Source: Halobacteriovorax sp. JY17 (lineage in GTDB: Bacteria; Bdellovibrionota; Bacteriovoracia; Bacteriovoracales; Bacteriovoracaceae). From it: a stretch of 64,000 nucleotides of DNA. Where the stretch lies: NCBI RefSeq assembly GCF_002753895.1, contig NZ_NJER01000001.1, forward strand, positions 372,001 to 436,000, written 5' to 3'. Of the stretch, positions 7,906-16,080 are shown piece by piece. A model generated the notes under the pieces. That model was not told the origin of the DNA. It did no database searches and was given only the letters and a program-made list of their open reading frames with translations. The translations under genes and the position numbers were made by a program. How positions within the stretch are numbered: the first letter of the stretch is position 1; each line of letters opens with the position of its first letter.

Positions 7906-9945
7906 TTAGAGCTTCTTTGCAACTAGAGTTAGAATCGTTGCAAGAGCTACAACTTCACCTTCTTCATCACTTACTTCTACTTGCCATTTTACAACACCTC
8001 TTGGATCTTCTCCTTCGCGAGGTTCTTGCTCAATTTTTTCCTTACAAGTAAGCTTTACACTAATTGTTGCCCCAGCATAGACGGGTTTAATAAATCTTAA
8101 TTCATCAAGTCCATAATTTGCTAGAACTGGGCCTTTTCCTGGATCGACAAAGAGTCCCGCTGCTGCAGAGATAATAAAGTATCCGTGGGCAACTCTCTTT
8201 TCAAAAATAGTTCCTTCAAGTGATGTGACATCAGTGTGAGCGTAGAAGTGATCCCAACTTACATTGGCAAAATTAACAATGTCTGTTTCTGTTATCGTTC
8301 TTCTATGTGTTTGATGAGTATCGCCAATCCTTAACTCTTCAAAGAACTTTTTAAAGGGATGTTTTCCTGGATCAAGTTGCTCGCTTCCTGGTTGATAAAC
8401 GTTAGTGATTGCTGTTAGAGTTGTTGGGTGTCCCTGAATAGCAGTTCTCTGCATATAGTGATGAACTCCTCTTATTCCTCCCATCTCTTCACCACCACCA
8501 GCTCTTCCAGGTCCTCCATGAACGAGTTGTGGCATAGGCGAACCATGTCCAGTAGATTCCTTAGCGCAATGTCTATTTAGAACTAATACACGCCCATGAC
8601 TTGAAGCAGTTTCAAGAACAACTTCAGTTGCAAAGGTATTATCATTAGTAACAATTGAACTTACAAGTGAGCCTTCCCCTTTGTGACTGAGCTCGATGGC
8701 CTCTTCTGTTGAGTCATATGGAAGAAGAGTACTGACTGGTCCAAAGGCCTCTATAGTGTGAACGGATTCTGTACTCATGGGGCTATTGCAAAGTAGGAGA
8801 GTCGGTGAGACGAATGCACCTTTTTCAATATCTCCGCCAATAATATTTTTAGGGATATCTCCTCCAAAGAGAAGTTCACTGTCTTTTTTTAGTTGCGTGA
8901 TTTTTTCTAATACTTCTTCTCTTTGGGCAAGGCTCGCTAGTGGACCCATTCGAACATCTTTCTCTCTTGGGTCTCCAATAGTAACTTTTTCAAGTCTTGC
9001 GATGAGTGCTTTTTGAACTTCTTCTACACTTTCTCTTGGAATGATGATTCTTCTAACAGCGGTACATTTTTGACCTGCTTTAATCGTCATCTCTTTCGCC
9101 ACTTCTTTTACAAAGAGATCAAATTCCTCTGTTCCAACTCTTGCGTCTGGTCCCAAGATAGAGGCATTCAATGAATCAGCTTCCATATTAAAAGGAATAT
9201 TATTTTCTAAAATATTTGAGTGAGACTTGAGCATTTTTCCTGTGGACGCTGAACCTGTAAAAGTAATGATGTCCTGTGAAGTGGCGAAGTCTAAAATTCC
9301 TGCAGCACTTCCTGAAATGAGCTGGAGAGATCCTTCTGGGAGAATTTTCGAGTCAATAATGACTCTAAAAACAGCTTCTGTTAAATAACTTGTTGCTGTT
9401 GCAGGTTTTACTATCGCTGGAACTCCTGCCAGAATATTTACAGCGATTTTTTCTAACATTCCCCAAACAGGAAAATTAAAAGCGTTGATATGAACAGCGC
9501 ATCCTCTCTTAGGAGTCCAAATATGATGACCTAGAAAAGTTCCTCCCTTACTCAGGTGTTCTGGTGCACCATCAACTAAGAACTTCTCATTAGGAAGCTC
9601 TCTTCTACCTTTTGAAGAATAGACAAAGAGATTTCCAATCCCACCTTCAATATCAATCCAGCTATCAATCTTAGTGGCCCCTGTTTGAAAAGAGACTTGA
9701 TAGAATTTTTCCTTATGTTCTAAGAGGTGAAGTGCCAGTGCTTTTAGAGCTCTCGCTCTTTCATGAAAAGTCATCGAGCGAAGATTCTTATTTCCAATTC
9801 TTCTTCCAAAATCTAGCATCTCTCCAAAGTCTAATCCGTCAGAGCTGGCCGTTCCAATGAGGTTACCATTTGAGGCATCTAGCAATTTGGCGCCCTCACT
9901 TTTTCCTTCCGTCCATTGTCCTAGAGAGTAGCTTTGTAACTTCAT
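7906..9945 (-). CDS. paaZ: Bifunctional PaaZ: oxepin-CoA hydrolase / 3-oxo-5,6-dehydrosuberyl-CoA semialdehyde dehydrogenase
   Basis: A 679-residue two-domain protein, almost the length of E. coli PaaZ (681). The N-terminal aldehyde dehydrogenase domain (about 1-520) shows catalytic Cys294 in AGQKCTAVRR and general base Glu255 in FNMEADSLN, the expected positions. The C-terminal MaoC-like hydratase domain (about 535-679) has DIVNFANVSWDHFYAHTD and VAHGYF. In phenylacetate catabolism it opens the oxepin-CoA ring and oxidises the semialdehyde. No paaABCDE, paaG, paaK or regulator is present in this window, so it is separated from its usual operon. It ends 7 bases from the convergent histidine kinase gene. 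Identity is confident; the physiological pathway here is open. Confidence 0.92.
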   Translation of the reverse strand: MKLQSYSLGQWTEGKSEGAKLLDASNGNLIGTASSDGLDFGEMLDFGRRIGNKNLRSMTFHERARALKALALHLLEHKEKFYQVSFQTGATKIDSWIDIEGGIGNLFVYSSKGRRELPNEKFLVDGAPEHLSKGGTFLGHHIWTPKRGCAVHINAFNFPVWGMLEKIAVNILAGVPAIVKPATATSYLTEAVFRVIIDSKILPEGSLQLISGSAAGILDFATSQDIITFTGSASTGKMLKSHSNILENNIPFNMEADSLNASILGPDARVGTEEFDLFVKEVAKEMTIKAGQKCTAVRRIIIPRESVEEVQKALIARLEKVTIGDPREKDVRMGPLASLAQREEVLEKITQLKKDSELLFGGDIPKNIIGGDIEKGAFVSPTLLLCNSPMSTESVHTIEAFGPVSTLLPYDSTEEAIELSHKGEGSLVSSIVTNDNTFATEVVLETASSHGRVLVLNRHCAKESTGHGSPMPQLVHGGPGRAGGGEEMGGIRGVHHYMQRTAIQGHPTTLTAITNVYQPGSEQLDPGKHPFKKFFEELRIGDTHQTHRRTITETDIVNFANVSWDHFYAHTDVTSLEGTIFEKRVAHGYFIISAAAGLFVDPGKGPVLANYGLDELRFIKPVYAGATISVKLTCKEKIEQEPREGEDPRGVVKWQVEVSDEEGEVVALATILTLVAKKL

Positions 9946-10028
9946 ATATATTTCCTTCGTGGTTAATTTTTTGTGGGGATATTGTATAGAAAAGAATAGG
10001 GGTGTGACTAGAAAGAATGCGTCAAATA

Positions 10029-10055
10029 TACCCTAAGTATTAACTACTTAGGGTA
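10029..10055 (-). terminator. Stem-loop downstream of the ParB-like gene
   Basis: A perfect 11-bp inverted repeat (TACCCTAAGTA and TACTTAGGGTA) surrounds a 5-base loop, starting 7 bases after the ParB-like stop codon on the minus strand. The following sequence (TATTTG) is only weakly T-rich, so it is either a modest Rho-independent terminator or a 3'-end stabiliser. Confidence 0.5.
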
Positions 10056-10062
10056 GGATTAT

Positions 10063-10968
10063 TTAATTTTCGTAGAATTGTACTAACTCATCAATAGAAG
10101 ATTTAAGACTCATTAGCTCTTTGAGAGCATCTTCAGTCTCTTTTCCTTCAACAAATCTATTTTCAGTAATGACCTTGATAAGAGATCTATTAAGTCTCTT
10201 TGTTGTATTTTTAATGGCCTTAAAGTCTGCAATAAGAGGGTCCTTGGCCAAGACTTTCTCTATCGCTTCTTGCGCCCCATGAGTTTGAACTTCTCTTACC
10301 AGATCTCTGACTACATTAGAGGCCTTCTCTCTTATGTATGGGAGAATTTCTTCTTGAATATCTTGCGGAAGTTTTATGAGCTCGTTGGCCTGAGTTGCTC
10401 CAAGCTCTCCGTTTAGTCTTGCTGTTTTTACACTATTAGATGAGTCTCTATCTCTTAAGATTGCGGCCTTAATTGCTCTTTCGCTAAGTCCTGTTTTATC
10501 AGCAGTTTCTTTTACAAAAGTTCTTATCTCTGCTTGTTCAACAGCTGCACTTAATTCTTCGTTTAAATCGTCTTCTGAAACTTTCTTCTTTGATGGGCGA
10601 GAAAGATCTTTGATTGTAATTTCTTCTTTAGAATCAGGGTTTAATTTCTCATAAATCTCTTTTCCTCTTCGAAGACAGTTTTCAAATTCTAGATCTGTAA
10701 GATTCTTTCTCACAAGGTTTTCGTCAATTGAAATAAGCTCTTCTTTAAGCTCTCCTTCATCAACTTTTATAACGGGAACTTCTTCTCTTCCCATCTGCTT
10801 TAGAGCTGAGTAGCGGCGTCCTCCGGCAATGAGTTTATTCTGTGTATTAATAATGAGTGGGCTAATAAGACCAATATTTTCAATACTCTCAATAAGTGTA
10901 TCTACGTTGGTATTTGTTCTTAGATATTTATTTTTTACGATGATGTCGTTGATTGGCATCAGATCCAT
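10063..10968 (-). CDS. ParB/RepB/Spo0J-family protein without a partner ParA
   Basis: A 301-residue protein. The N-terminal ParB/sulfiredoxin-fold domain (about residues 5-95) contains INTQNKLIAGGRRYSALKQMG, which corresponds to the CTP-binding GERR-type box (seen as AGGRRYSALKQMG), and the ENLVRKNL motif. The middle contains the helix-turn-helix region KTGLSERAIKAAIL. The C-terminal 70 residues are helical and charged. ParB proteins bind centromere-like sites and slide as CTP-dependent clamps. Chromosomal parB normally sits beside parA near the origin, but here the neighbours are paaZ and a TIGR02147 gene. It is therefore probably an accessory ParB-like DNA-binding protein. The Gly-Gly-Arg-Arg replacement of Gly-Glu-Arg-Arg is worth noting. 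Confidence 0.8.
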   Translation of the reverse strand: MDLMPINDIIVKNKYLRTNTNVDTLIESIENIGLISPLIINTQNKLIAGGRRYSALKQMGREEVPVIKVDEGELKEELISIDENLVRKNLTDLEFENCLRRGKEIYEKLNPDSKEEITIKDLSRPSKKKVSEDDLNEELSAAVEQAEIRTFVKETADKTGLSERAIKAAILRDRDSSNSVKTARLNGELGATQANELIKLPQDIQEEILPYIREKASNVVRDLVREVQTHGAQEAIEKVLAKDPLIADFKAIKNTTKRLNRSLIKVITENRFVEGKETEDALKELMSLKSSIDELVQFYEN

Positions 10969-11131
10969 TTGCTCTCCCTAAGAATAAGTGTGTCTTTGTG
11001 TGTGGGCAATATTTGAGCAGATTGGTTTTCTTTTGGCGAGTCAAAAAATAAATTTCTTACTTACATTTGTTTTTTGTAAATGAATTTTATCAATGATTAA
11101 ACTGAAAACAATTGCTTAATGCAGGACGTAT

Positions 11132-11965
11132 TTATTCTGATTTAGTCAGAGGGAAGAATTGAATATTTAATTGGTAGACTTCATCTGCCGGATTCTGCTC
11201 TATTTCTTCCGAAAATTTTATTTGAAATTCCCTAATCATCTCTTTCGCTTTTGGCAGATCTTCTTTAAGTAGAGATAGAGTAGAGGCGTGGAGGGATCTC
11301 TTTTCCTTGTCTGTGTTAATGGCTTCGTAGGAATTTTCCATGAGGCCCTTGTGATAGGCCTTCGCTGCATCCATTGTCACTTCCTTGGTTGGATGTATGG
11401 AGCCAACGGCAGATATCATTTCTCTTCCATTAATATTATTAGTTTCTAGAAAACCGTTCTTTAAAAGAGCAGAGAGAAGTTTATTGGCCTCCTCATTTTT
11501 TATAAGACCATTAGTTCTCTTTTCTATCCAATTACCACTTGCTTCAAAGTCAGAGAGCTGAGTGAGTTCTTTGATACAATGGGCCTTCCAATTAAAGAAG
11601 AGATCAACTTGTTCAGTATTTTCTTCTCTTAGAGTTTTTAAATCATCATTTTGCTCTAACATTAAAATTGTTAAGCTTGGATCGTTCTTACTACTTTTCG
11701 CAATCTTTACTAACTCTTCAAAGTAGTAGGCTTCTTTGGAATTGAATTGAAAATATTTAATAAGAGAAGTTTGTATTTTCTTTCCAGCATGCCTCTGCCC
11801 ATTAATAATCATGGTGATAGAGGAGATACTATTGAGCTCAAGCTTTGATGCCCACAAACCAAATGACCATGAAGGATTTACACGCTTTTTCATTTCATTA
11901 AAATCGCGTAGAAATTCACGGTAATCGCTATATTCGAATATATTTAATTTCTTTTCTTCTTCCAT
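11132..11965 (-). CDS. TIGR02147 family protein (putative DNA-binding regulator, DUF4423-like)
   Basis: A 277-residue soluble protein whose N-terminus (NIFEYSDYREFLRDF) and following FGLWASKLELNSISSITMIING region match the TIGR02147 family that I associate with Fibrobacter and Bdellovibrionota. The first 90 residues look like a helix-turn-helix segment: the FGLWASKLELNSISS stretch is a plausible recognition region. The remainder is predicted helical and includes LLKNGFLETN, which resembles a winged-helix wing. The molecular function is not established for the family, although transcription regulation is often assumed. It is separated from the ParB-like gene by 163 bases in which I see no clear signal, and is divergent from a small secreted protein gene. 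Confidence 0.65.
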   Translation of the reverse strand: MEEEKKLNIFEYSDYREFLRDFNEMKKRVNPSWSFGLWASKLELNSISSITMIINGQRHAGKKIQTSLIKYFQFNSKEAYYFEELVKIAKSSKNDPSLTILMLEQNDDLKTLREENTEQVDLFFNWKAHCIKELTQLSDFEASGNWIEKRTNGLIKNEEANKLLSALLKNGFLETNNINGREMISAVGSIHPTKEVTMDAAKAYHKGLMENSYEAINTDKEKRSLHASTLSLLKEDLPKAKEMIREFQIKFSEEIEQNPADEVYQLNIQFFPLTKSE

Positions 11966-12142
11966 AATTCTATGAACTTATCGTTTATTAAAAATAAGTC
12001 TTAAATAAATTTCGCACTTTTTGCGAAATATTCACAAAATTTGCGCAGGAAAACTTGACACGTTTACTTTAGTACAATTGTAAAAGGAAATCATTCATTC
12101 TAGAAAGCCTTACAACAAATTAAAAAATTTGGAGAATGTTTT

Positions 12143-12559
12143 ATGAAAAAGTTTTTATCAACTCTATGCTTACTTACTATCTTTACTGTAATGGCCGACA
12201 CACAAGTGGTTTACCGTTATTTGAATAATGAGTTAGCTGGTAAATTTGATAAGAACATGGAAAGACTAATTAGTAAGACAATTGTAAATAGATGTTTTGC
12301 AGGAGATCTTGGATTAATTAGTGATCGTATGGATATTTTAATGACTGAGTCAATCAGTAGTACTATCCATATTCCTGAAGGTTCTAAAACTTCGTTTGAT
12401 ACGAGAATTATTGTTTCTTTCGAGTTTAGAAATTTTGATGCAACTTCTGAAGAAGATGCTTATGAAACAGTTGAAGTTTTAATTGAGACAAGCTCAAATC
12501 CAAACTTCAAGGAATTAATGAAAGTAGATATTTCTTCTGCTACAGGGTTGTGCCTGTAG
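12143..12559 (+). CDS. Small secreted hypothetical protein
   Basis: A 138-residue protein with a signal peptide (MKKFLSTLCLLTIFTVMA, cleaved after TVMA). The mature part of about 120 residues has two cysteines (NRCFAGDLG and the terminal TGLCL) that could form one disulfide, and an alternating pattern suggesting a beta-rich fold. I do not recognise a family. A good ribosome site (TTTGGAG) precedes the ATG, and a strong terminator follows the stop. It is a monocistronic gene, divergent from the TIGR02147 gene. Location is periplasm or outside the cell; no function is proposed. Confidence 0.7.
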   Translation: MKKFLSTLCLLTIFTVMADTQVVYRYLNNELAGKFDKNMERLISKTIVNRCFAGDLGLISDRMDILMTESISSTIHIPEGSKTSFDTRIIVSFEFRNFDATSEEDAYETVEVLIETSSNPNFKELMKVDISSATGLCL

Positions 12560-12580
12560 TAAGATGTGTAGTGTGTGGGT

Positions 12581-12619
12581 GTCAGGTAACAGGCTTCGGC
12601 TTGTTACCTGACTTTTTTT
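12581..12619 (+). terminator. Strong Rho-independent terminator
   Basis: A 14-bp stem (GTCAGGTAACAGGC with GCTTGTTACCTGAC, one G-T pair) closes a TTCG tetraloop and is followed by a run of seven T. The stop codon of the convergent DOMON-like gene lies inside the right arm, so the hairpin also forms the 3' end of that gene, but without a T-run on that strand. Confidence 0.93.
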
Positions 12620-13134
12620 ATTTCCACATATGTTTTAAAGTCGTGAAAGTTTGGTTTCTCTAATCCGTGACTTAAGGCCCAATAGCTTAACTTCTCTTTC
12701 TCTAATACAGCAGTTAAATTCACTAGAAATTCATCAATATTTTGAAACTCTTGATTTAATGAATTTAAATCGATGTGAATAACTAATTCAAAGTAGTTCG
12801 CTCCCTTGTCCACTTCAAATTTACTTATTTGACAAGGAGACTCGGAAAGTTCGTTACCAGATTTTTTAAAGAAGAAGCAATTCCACATTCCTGACGGTGA
12901 GAAATTAAATTCATAGTAGGAGCTAGAGTTCTTGTCTAAAAGGAAGAATTCAAAGCAAGTAGATTCCCAGAGCCCAATTTTTCTATCTCTAGAAACTTCA
13001 TCTGGAATCATTATAGATTCAAGTGGGCCACTCAATTCATACTTAAGTTCTATAAGGTCTGTCTTGATTGAAGCGCTCGCTAGAACTTCTAGCGAGGTTT
13101 CATTACGCTTAAATGGGATTAAGGAGTAGGTCAT
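12604..13134 (-). CDS. DOMON-like domain protein
   Basis: A 176-residue protein matching the DOMON-like family of bacterial single-domain proteins. Recognisable features are [11 protein letters not shown] in the first half, then [17 protein letters not shown], and [16 protein letters not shown] near the C-terminus. DOMON folds bind heme or sugars in several families, but the ligand for this subgroup is not known to me. There is no signal peptide, so the protein should be cytoplasmic. Its ATG overlaps the slipin stop by four bases, which gives translational coupling with a membrane stomatin homologue. Its stop codon is embedded in the terminator of the convergent gene. Confidence 0.7.
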   Translation of the reverse strand: MTYSLIPFKRNETSLEVLASASIKTDLIELKYELSGPLESIMIPDEVSRDRKIGLWESTCFEFFLLDKNSSSYYEFNFSPSGMWNCFFFKKSGNELSESPCQISKFEVDKGANYFELVIHIDLNSLNQEFQNIDEFLVNLTAVLEKEKLSYWALSHGLEKPNFHDFKTYVEIKKVR

Positions 13135-13877
13135 TTCTTCGTAAGCATATTTAAAAAATCTACAGGCAGTGGGAAGAAAGTTGTTGTCTTTCCATCTCCA
13201 GTTGAGATCTCTTTCATTGTATCCAGATATCTAAGAGTAATAGCATCTTTTTGACTACCAAGAATTGCTGCGGCCTCTGCTAATTTCTTAGAAGCTTGTA
13301 GTTCACCGTCTGCTGAAATAACTTTTGCTCTCTTATCTCTTTCCGCTTCGGCCTGCTTCGCCATTGCTCTTTGCATTTCAATAGGTAGGTCAATTGCCTT
13401 TACTTCAACAGCTGAAACTTTGATTCCCCAAGGCTCAGTTTGATCATCGAGAATTGTTTGCAGTCTTTGGTTAATTTCTTCTCTTTGAGAAAGAATTTCA
13501 TCTAATTCAAATTGACCAATGACTGATCTAAGTGTTGTTTGAGAAATTTGCGCTGTCGCTTGGAGACTATCTTCAACAGCTATAATTGCTTTCTCTGGGT
13601 TATTGACTCTAAAGTAGACAACTCCATTTACTTTTAGTGTGACGTTATCTTTAGAGATAATATCTTGAGAAGGGATGTCCATGGTCACTGTTCTTAGGTC
13701 AACTCTTCTCATCTTTTCGAGTCCTGGTAGTAGAATAATTAAGCCAGGTCCTCTGACTCCAGAGAATCGACCAAGTCTAAAGACAACAGCTCTCTCATAT
13801 TCATTTAAAATTTTAACTGTATTAAATAAGAGAATAAGGAAAATAACCAGAAATGGGACAAGGGACATGATATTCAT
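13131..13877 (-). CDS. Slipin/stomatin-like SPFH-domain membrane protein
   Basis: A 248-residue Band 7 protein with one N-terminal membrane segment (about residues 5-24) and an SPFH domain. Diagnostic motifs are [47 protein letters not shown] and [13 protein letters not shown]. The C-terminal part ([20 protein letters not shown]) is the usual coiled coil that drives oligomerisation. Slipins are generally encoded directly beside a long NfeD protease that cleaves them. Here the NfeD gene lies about 2.2 kb away with other genes between. The function is membrane microdomain organisation and quality control. It is followed by the coupled DOMON-like gene. Confidence 0.9.
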   Translation of the reverse strand: MNIMSLVPFLVIFLILLFNTVKILNEYERAVVFRLGRFSGVRGPGLIILLPGLEKMRRVDLRTVTMDIPSQDIISKDNVTLKVNGVVYFRVNNPEKAIIAVEDSLQATAQISQTTLRSVIGQFELDEILSQREEINQRLQTILDDQTEPWGIKVSAVEVKAIDLPIEMQRAMAKQAEAERDKRAKVISADGELQASKKLAEAAAILGSQKDAITLRYLDTMKEISTGDGKTTTFFPLPVDFLNMLTKK

Positions 13878-14199
13878 TTTTAACTCCAGTAGTAATTTAA
13901 ATCAATATTCTAGCTCATAATAATAAGACAGCAAGGATATCAGGTACTCATTGCATTGCGACTAAAATAAAATTCGATTTGACTTAAACTTTACAAAATT
14001 GTGACAACTGCTCGTAGTCCAAGTGTAATTATATCTACGAAGGACACTTAGATATCAAAAAAGTCTAATTTTCAAATCCCTCCTAAATCCTGCCTAGAAC
14101 CCCCCCTTATTCTGAGTGTCCTGATCCTCGCAGTGCCGCAAAAGCCATTGTTGACGAATTATTCCCTATACTTTTAAATTAAAGAAAATGGGGGATGTT
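13878..14199. other. Intergenic region of about 320 bases with promoter and inverted repeat
   Basis: This gap between the divergent slipin and MazG-like genes holds no convincing reading frame. It contains a promoter-like element for the right-hand gene (14151-14179) and a separated inverted repeat, AGGACACTTA at 14041-14050 with TGAGTGTCCT at 14113-14122 (nine of ten positions complementary). The intervening 62 bases include the C-rich tract CCTCC and seven consecutive C. A small RNA or a structured leader is possible but not shown. Confidence 0.5.
14151..14179 (+). promoter_or_regulatory. Candidate sigma-70 promoter of the MazG-like gene
   Basis: TTGACG at 14151-14156 and TTAAAT at 14174-14179 are separated by exactly 17 bases, matching the -35 consensus at five and the -10 consensus at four positions. 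The predicted start is about 14 bases before the ATG. Confidence 0.5.
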
Positions 14200-14592
14200 A
14201 TGAATACACAAGAATACGTTAAGCTTGCAATTAAAACTGAGTCGACTGACTTTACAGCAATGAATACTAGATTAGAAAATGATGGTCTAAAGAGATTACT
14301 TCATGCTGGCATTGGTCTTTCAACTGAATCGGGGGAATTCCTCGATGCCTTAAAGAAGCATATCTTCTATGGAAAAGAGCTGGACCGAGTAAACTTGGCC
14401 GAAGAAATGGGTGATCTTTTTTGGTACTTGGCCATTGTTGCTGATGAGCTTGGTGTAGATATGAGTGACGTTATGGCCCGAAATATTGAAAAATTAAAGG
14501 CTAGATACGGGGAGAAGTTTTCTGAAGAAAAAGCAGAGAACCGCGACTTAGAATCTGAGAGAAAAATTTTAGAGAAACAAGAAATGAATTAA
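14200..14592 (+). CDS. MazG-like nucleotide pyrophosphohydrolase
   Basis: A protein of 130 residues of the all-alpha NTP pyrophosphatase superfamily. The metal-binding pattern appears as ESGEFLDALKK and then NLAEEMGDLFWYLAIVAD, that is ExxE-type residues followed by ExxD, as in MazG and related dUTPases. It should hydrolyse (d)NTPs, possibly damaged ones, to monophosphate and pyrophosphate. The start chosen is ATG 14200 (MNTQEYVK), because the GGGGGA tract at 14190-14195 sits at proper ribosome-site distance. An in-frame ATG at 14188 would add four residues but lacks a ribosome site. Single-gene unit with its own promoter and terminator. The C-terminal charged tail (residues 100-130) is not part of the fold. 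Confidence 0.85.
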   Translation: MNTQEYVKLAIKTESTDFTAMNTRLENDGLKRLLHAGIGLSTESGEFLDALKKHIFYGKELDRVNLAEEMGDLFWYLAIVADELGVDMSDVMARNIEKLKARYGEKFSEEKAENRDLESERKILEKQEMN

Positions 14593-14600
14593 ATTACCAA

Positions 14601-14630
14601 GCGGCCTCTAATTAATAGAGGTCGCTTTTT
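14601..14630 (+). terminator. Rho-independent terminator of the MazG-like gene
   Basis: GCGGCCTCT and AGAGGTCGC (one G-T pair) form a 9-bp stem with a 7-base loop, followed by five T. The convergent 49-codon gene on the other strand ends at the right edge of this element. Confidence 0.85.
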
Positions 14631-14778
14631 ATAAGTGAACTTTCTTAGCTAGAGAGTTTGCCCACTCTAAGAATTCATTTCTAAGCCAATTCACATCTTC
14701 AAATTTCACTACACCATGCCCATTTAATGCGAATAGTAGAGTCAAAACGTTGGATAATTTCTTTCTAGGTATTGTCAT
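14629..14778 (-). CDS. Short hypothetical protein (49 residues)
   Basis: A short minus-strand gene with an excellent ribosome site: GAGGA six bases before the ATG. The product begins MTIPRKKLSNVLTLLFALNG and ends EWANSLAKKVHL. It has a basic start, a short hydrophobic stretch (about residues 11-20) and an amphipathic helical C-terminal half with two Trp. I do not recognise it. It could be a small membrane-associated protein or a regulatory peptide. Support comes only from the ribosome site, the codon pattern and placement that fills an otherwise empty gap without crossing either neighbour. Confidence 0.5.
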   Translation of the reverse strand: MTIPRKKLSNVLTLLFALNGHGVVKFEDVNWLRNEFLEWANSLAKKVHL

Positions 14779-14834
14779 AATTTCCTCTTTTGTTATCTTT
14801 TTTAAATGAATTGCATAAAATAAGCAAGATATTT

Positions 14835-14861
14835 GAAAGTATCTTGAGTTATCTCCGATAA
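14835..14861 (+). promoter_or_regulatory. Sigma-28 (FliA)-like promoter, predicted leaderless
   Basis: GAAAGTAT at 14835-14842, an 11-base spacer and TCCGATAA at 14854-14861 match the FliA consensus (TAAAGTTT-N11-GCCGATAA) at six of eight and seven of eight positions with the exact spacer. The next gene's ATG begins at 14869, seven bases beyond the -10 element, so transcription would start at or just before the start codon. Confidence 0.6.
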
Positions 14862-14868
14862 GTTTCGT

Positions 14869-16080
14869 ATGTTTGAAGCAAGATTTCTATTTATCTTTAT
14901 ATTCTCTTTAGCTATTCAATCCAATTGCTTTGGTGAAGAGACTTCTGTTGATTTAAGTGGGAGTTTGAAAGAGGCTTACAAAACTCTAAGGGAAATTAGA
15001 GATGCTGGCGGTTTTGAATTAGTTGAAGTTCCTGAAGAAAAAGAGAGAGACTTCAATATTTGTGTTTCTTGTTCAGAAGTTTCATCGTTAGTAAAAGAAG
15101 TGAATAAGGCGCTGATGGTTTTGGCGGAAGATGAAGATAGAAAAGATCCATCAAAGAGAACGGTTGAAAAAGTATCTGGTTTAGATGCTCTCTACCACTA
15201 TACTTATGATGATAGAGCTCCTTTTTCTAGAGCGAAGTGTACTCGTTACTTAGACGAAAACTCTATGAAAAGTGATATTGATCTTAGTGATTCAAAAGTC
15301 TTATTTAGTAATGAAATTCCAATTGGAAGTTTAAATGCTCTTATCATTAGAGATGGAATTAAGCGGACATACTTTTATCGAGGTAAAGAGGAAGATAGAG
15401 AGACAATTATCCGCCTAGATATTCACGGAGATGAGAAAGCAAAAATTACATATTATAAAGTTAAAGAAGCGAAGATTTTAAATGTAAGCGATAAAAAGGA
15501 GGTGAAACCTCCGAAGAAGACAACTGAAAAGTGGGAAGTGTGGAGCGGGTCTGAGCCTGAGGGAGTTAGTCAGAAGTCGGAACATTTAAATTACGGTGTA
15601 GGCTTTTCTGTTGAACACCGAAATCGTTTACCTAAGAAGTTGACTCTTGTTAAGGGAAGCTCTATGACAAGCGTAGGCAATCTCTTTGCAGTCAAGACTG
15701 ATACAGAAATTAGTTCAAAGAAGCAAACGGCTGCTGTTGCCATTAGTTCAACAAAGGGTGAGGACTTTGCAAGATTGGAGTTGGATAAAGATGTTTTAGA
15801 GTTAAAAGTTCCGGCCAGAATTGATCTTCTTGATAGTGGCTTAAAGTTAGAAACCGAGTATTCAATAAACTCTAAAGATGAACAGAAGTTGAGCTTCGTT
15901 CTAAATGGAGAAAAGGGAGCTTCGACAAGTCTTGTTTTTGAAAGAGATGAGCTGAGAGGAAACTCAGGCTCTCTCAATAGAAATCAAAGAATTTCTGAGG
16001 GGCAAACTATAAGTTTACAGCTTAAGGGAAGAGAGGATGGGCAGAATGAAGCTTGGTTAAGGTATAGCTTAGCCTTTTAA
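14869..16080 (+). CDS. Secreted hypothetical protein with a sigma-28-like leaderless promoter
   Basis: A 403-residue protein with a signal peptide (about residues 1-22, FIFIFSLAIQSNCFGEE). An early CVSCSEVSSL motif at about residues 63-72 offers a CxxC pair, followed by a charged helical stretch (EVNKALMVLAEDEDRKDP) and a third cysteine in RAKCTRYLDE. The C-terminal 200 residues are alternating and Ser/Lys/Glu-rich, like a beta-structured domain, and end in LRYSLAF, reminiscent of an outer-membrane strand. No family is recognised. No Shine-Dalgarno lies before the ATG; instead a CCGATAA-type -10 element is seven bases upstream. The 3' end overlaps the convergent NfeD gene by 12 bases. A surface role linked to motility is possible but inferred only from the promoter. 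Confidence 0.65.
   Translation: MFEARFLFIFIFSLAIQSNCFGEETSVDLSGSLKEAYKTLREIRDAGGFELVEVPEEKERDFNICVSCSEVSSLVKEVNKALMVLAEDEDRKDPSKRTVEKVSGLDALYHYTYDDRAPFSRAKCTRYLDENSMKSDIDLSDSKVLFSNEIPIGSLNALIIRDGIKRTYFYRGKEEDRETIIRLDIHGDEKAKITYYKVKEAKILNVSDKKEVKPPKKTTEKWEVWSGSEPEGVSQKSEHLNYGVGFSVEHRNRLPKKLTLVKGSSMTSVGNLFAVKTDTEISSKKQTAAVAISSTKGEDFARLELDKDVLELKVPARIDLLDSGLKLETEYSINSKDEQKLSFVLNGEKGASTSLVFERDELRGNSGSLNRNQRISEGQTISLQLKGREDGQNEAWLRYSLAF

Noticed and set aside
11040-11090. Imperfect TTACATTTG...GTAAATG repeat between the ParB-like and TIGR02147 genes
   Set aside because: Arms match at only about five bases in T-rich DNA, as expected by chance; no parS-like site was found here either.
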